Shown here: in pieces, positions 9,016 through 10,682 of the stretch | How the letters are laid out: the number at the start of each line of letters is the position of its first letter | Numbering within the stretch: the first letter of the stretch is position 1 | Source: Physocladia obscura | Lineage: Eukaryota; Chytridiomycota; Chytridiomycetes; Chytridiales; Chytriomycetaceae | Direction: 5' to 3' | Assembly: GCA_027596945.1 (NCBI GenBank) | Contig: JADGJH010001322.1 | Location: 1 to 10,682, forward strand | DNA: 10,682 bases | Made by a program: the position numbers and the translations under genes | Notes under the pieces: generated by a model | Seen by the model: only the letters and a program-made list of their open reading frames with translations | What the model was told of the DNA's origin: nothing | Database searches by the model: none

Positions 9016-10240
9016 TCACTCAATAGGAATTCTGTCTTTCATCCAAGCAATAATGGCTGCGGTGCCTTTCTCAATAATTGCCCGCCTTGGAACCCTGATT
9101 GGATTGCCTTCGACCAACAGTCGCTTTAATAATTCCATTTCAACGACTGGTGCAGGGATTGCTTCAAGCCCATTATCGCGAAAATCAAGCGTCTCAATAC
9201 TCTTTACTGAACTTTCAAGGATGCCAGAACCTTCAAGCGTTTTAAGCTGGTTTCCTTGCACAAGTAAGTCTTTCAGAACGGGCGTGGAAATTGTTATTTT
9301 TGTTGTTGATATAACTGAGAGTGTTGTAATACGGTTGATTCTGACATCGAGTGTGATCAAAGATGGTAGTGAGATGATTCGCGCCACTGGCACGATGTTT
9401 GACAGCGAAAATAAAGCTGAGAGGGAATTTTGTGACACATTTAGTTGCTGCAACTTTGGCATTTTCGATGGATCACCAGTGAGTGAAGCAATATTGTTGT
9501 GTGAAATATCAAGATGGGTAAGAGAGGGAAGAGAGTCGAATGTGAAAGTTGATAGCTTGTTTGATTTCAGGGAAAGCGTTGTAAGGCGTGGGAATGTGAG
9601 AAGTGAAGGAGGAACTGATTGAAGTTGATTGTCTGAAATATCCAATACGACGAGAGATGGCGCCAGAGAAGCAATTGAAGCAGGCAGCGAGGAAAGATAA
9701 TTGTTTGTCATGCGGAGTTCAGCGAGCGGAATAGAAAAGAGCGAGTCTGGAAGATTTGTTAATGCGTTGCTGGATAAGTTGAGAACGGTGAGTTGCTGCA
9801 AAGAAGATAAGTCAGGGAGAGCAGAAAGTTTGTTATTGTGCATATCGATGAGAGTCAGCGCCCCAAATTCAGTGACGCGTTCATCAATAGTTTCTAGATT
9901 GTTATCGGCAATGATCAGCTTCGTGAGGTCGACTTCCTCCCACCAGTTTCCGCTGGTTGGCTGGATGGAATTATCAAACATAGCAACAGGCAATGTGTAC
10001 AGTTCCTGATTCGATAAATTGAGACGGCCGCTAGAGCGCGCACTGCTGATGATCTAAAACAAGCGATTGTTTCGCGTGAGTTTTTTGTTGCAAATCATCA
10101 CCTATGATATGATATACCTTTAGCACCGCCTGTGATATTACTGTTGATGTAGCGGTATCAGCGCTGCCGCTATTCTTGGAGGCACGGCTATTTGTGCCTG
10201 CAGAGCGGTTTCTTGCCCCAGTTGGATTTGTTCTCAACAT
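9016..10240 (-). CDS. LRRC40: Leucine-rich-repeat protein, LRRC40-like
   Basis: Two exons on the minus strand: 10240-10118 (41 aa, Ser/Asn/Ala-rich) and 10053-9016 (345 aa plus stop); 386 aa. The intron 10054-10117 (GTATAT...TTAG) is phase 0. Seen: 'SARSSGRLNLSNQELYTLP', then 'NWWEEVDLTKLIIADNNL' (Trp78-Trp79), then about 12 LRRs of 20-30 residues (LxxLxLxxNxLxxLP), ending in 'GNPIRVPRRAIIEKGTAAI' and 'MKDRIPIE'. The WWE.DLTKLI entry motif and the GNP.R.PR..I..KGTAAI end match what I know of animal LRRC40 at both termini. That protein is about 600 residues, so this copy has roughly half the repeats, all lost from the middle. Its role is unknown beyond a probable protein-binding scaffold. A generic LRR protein is the alternative, but the two end motifs argue for LRRC40. 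It has one intron, against 6-10 in the other complete genes. Repeats start 10 bp upstream of its ATG. Confidence 0.85.
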
Positions 10241-10250
10241 TGGAAATCTT

Positions 10251-10354
10251 CCAAAAATGGACTAAACACAAACACCAAAATGTGTTTGGTCCTGGGCCTT
10301 TGTTTCAGAAATTTGGTCCAACGATGCCACCAAAAATGAACCAAACAACAAAAC
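10251..10354 (+). repeat. Direct repeat pair, possibly transposon subterminal
   Basis: Two copies starting CCAAAAATG lie at 10251-10275 and 10330-10354 and match at about 20 of 25 positions. The 8-mer TTTGGTCC occurs at 10285-10292 and 10312-10319, with its reverse complement (one mismatch) at 10259-10266. Clustered short direct and inverted repeats next to a transposase frame suggest the end of a DNA transposon. The outer boundary and target duplication cannot be fixed. Confidence 0.5.
10259..10292. repeat. Hairpin with 12-bp arms
   Basis: The left arm GGACTAAACACA (10259-10270) pairs with TGTGTTTGGTCC (10281-10292) across a 10-nt loop: 11 Watson-Crick pairs plus one T-G. It lies 19 bp upstream of the LRRC40 ATG. 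It may be part of a transposon end. A smaller palindrome, TGGAA-ATC-TTCCA, is at 10241-10253. Confidence 0.65.
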
Positions 10355-10682
10355 AAACAGACAAAAGTCGCAATTCTCCTCCTCTGGAAGTGCCGAATGC
10401 AACTGCAAGTCAGACACTACCTGACAGCAGTCAATTTGGGATCTCCAAACAAATGCTTCTGGCAGATCCTCGTTGCAAGCTACAATGCTAACCCTGGAGG
10501 GTTTATAACTACAGTATCTGTTAATCTACATACATTTAACAATATTCTCAATGAGTTCTCGAAACACTACATTGTCAAGAGTGGTGCATCAAAGTGAGGA
10601 AGACCCCCAAAGATAACTGCAAAGAGTACTGTTTTAGGATTACTGCTACACTTTTATTCTGGAAGTATGGAAAACAAGACAC
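10340..10682 (+). pseudogene. Fungal PIF/Harbinger-like DDE transposase, N-terminal part, with internal stop
   Basis: The frame is open from 10340 (an in-frame TGA sits at 10337-10339), with the first ATG at 10397 and a TGA at 10595-10597. The same frame then stays open to the right edge. Seen: 'RHYLTAVNL...FWQILVASYNA', then 'GFITTVSVNLHTFNNILNEF', then after the stop 'GRPPKITAKSTVLGLLLHFY' and 'SGSMENK'. Known: HARBI1/DDE_Tnp_4-type transposases in fungal genomes begin with a YLTR block, then F(I/V)TT...TF..IL, then GRP...LGL.LH(Y/F)..G.M, upstream of the DDE catalytic core. The order and spacing match, and homology continues across the TGA. That points to a single nonsense mutation in a decaying copy rather than a real C-terminus. 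The catalytic residues would lie beyond the window. Recognition is from remembered family patterns, not a search. Confidence 0.65.

Noticed and set aside
8999..9622. Long plus-strand open frame (207 aa) antisense to the LRR gene
   Set aside because: It is a mirror of the LRR repeats on the opposite strand. Its translation is Ser/Arg-rich without domain patterns, while the minus strand gives a perfect LRR protein.
1..10682. Biosynthetic cluster, defence system, CRISPR or tRNA genes
   Set aside because: I found no repeats with spacers, no cloverleaf-like sequence, and no biosynthetic enzyme beside the transporter. The genes are functionally unrelated.

Overview
The window is a compact, AT-rich, intron-rich piece of a eukaryotic nuclear genome. 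I place it in an early-diverging fungus, most likely chytrid-like. The reasons are the short introns (26 inferred, 46-117 nt), gene spacings of tens to a few hundred bases, a fungal-type Trs130 C-terminus, a 14-helix DHA2 transporter and a fungal-style DDE transposase at the right edge. The species is not determinable from the sequence.

Layout, left to right: (1) 1-877 (+), the 3' end of a TRAPPC10/Trs130 gene, open at the left edge. (2) 909-4506 (-), an 11-exon BET-family double-bromodomain protein (Bdf1/BRD-like, 975 aa as modelled), tail-to-tail with TRAPPC10 at a gap of 31 bp. (3) 4577-6533 (+), an 8-exon Ras guanine nucleotide exchange factor (480 aa), head-to-head with the BET gene at 70 bp between start codons. 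(4) 6748-8866 (+), a 7-exon DHA2 major-facilitator transporter (568 aa). (5) 9016-10240 (-), a 2-exon leucine-rich-repeat protein of the LRRC40 type (386 aa). (6) from about 10251 to the right edge, repeats and hairpins followed by the 5' part of a PIF/Harbinger-like transposase reading frame that carries an internal TGA, apparently a decayed transposon beside the LRRC40 start.

The genes do not form a pathway. They are unrelated housekeeping and accessory functions: vesicle tethering, acetyl-histone reading, Ras activation, membrane export and an LRR scaffold. I built every exon join by hand from GT/AG sites, reading phase and remembered family consensus. The phases close to a single stop in all four complete genes, which is strong internal support, but individual splice sites remain predictions. 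I saw no tRNA, rRNA, CRISPR or gene-cluster-type system and no convincing novel system. The most interesting features are the RasGEF that starts in the middle of its REM domain, the extreme gene packing, the relaxed 5' splice sites and the transposon edge at the LRRC40 promoter.
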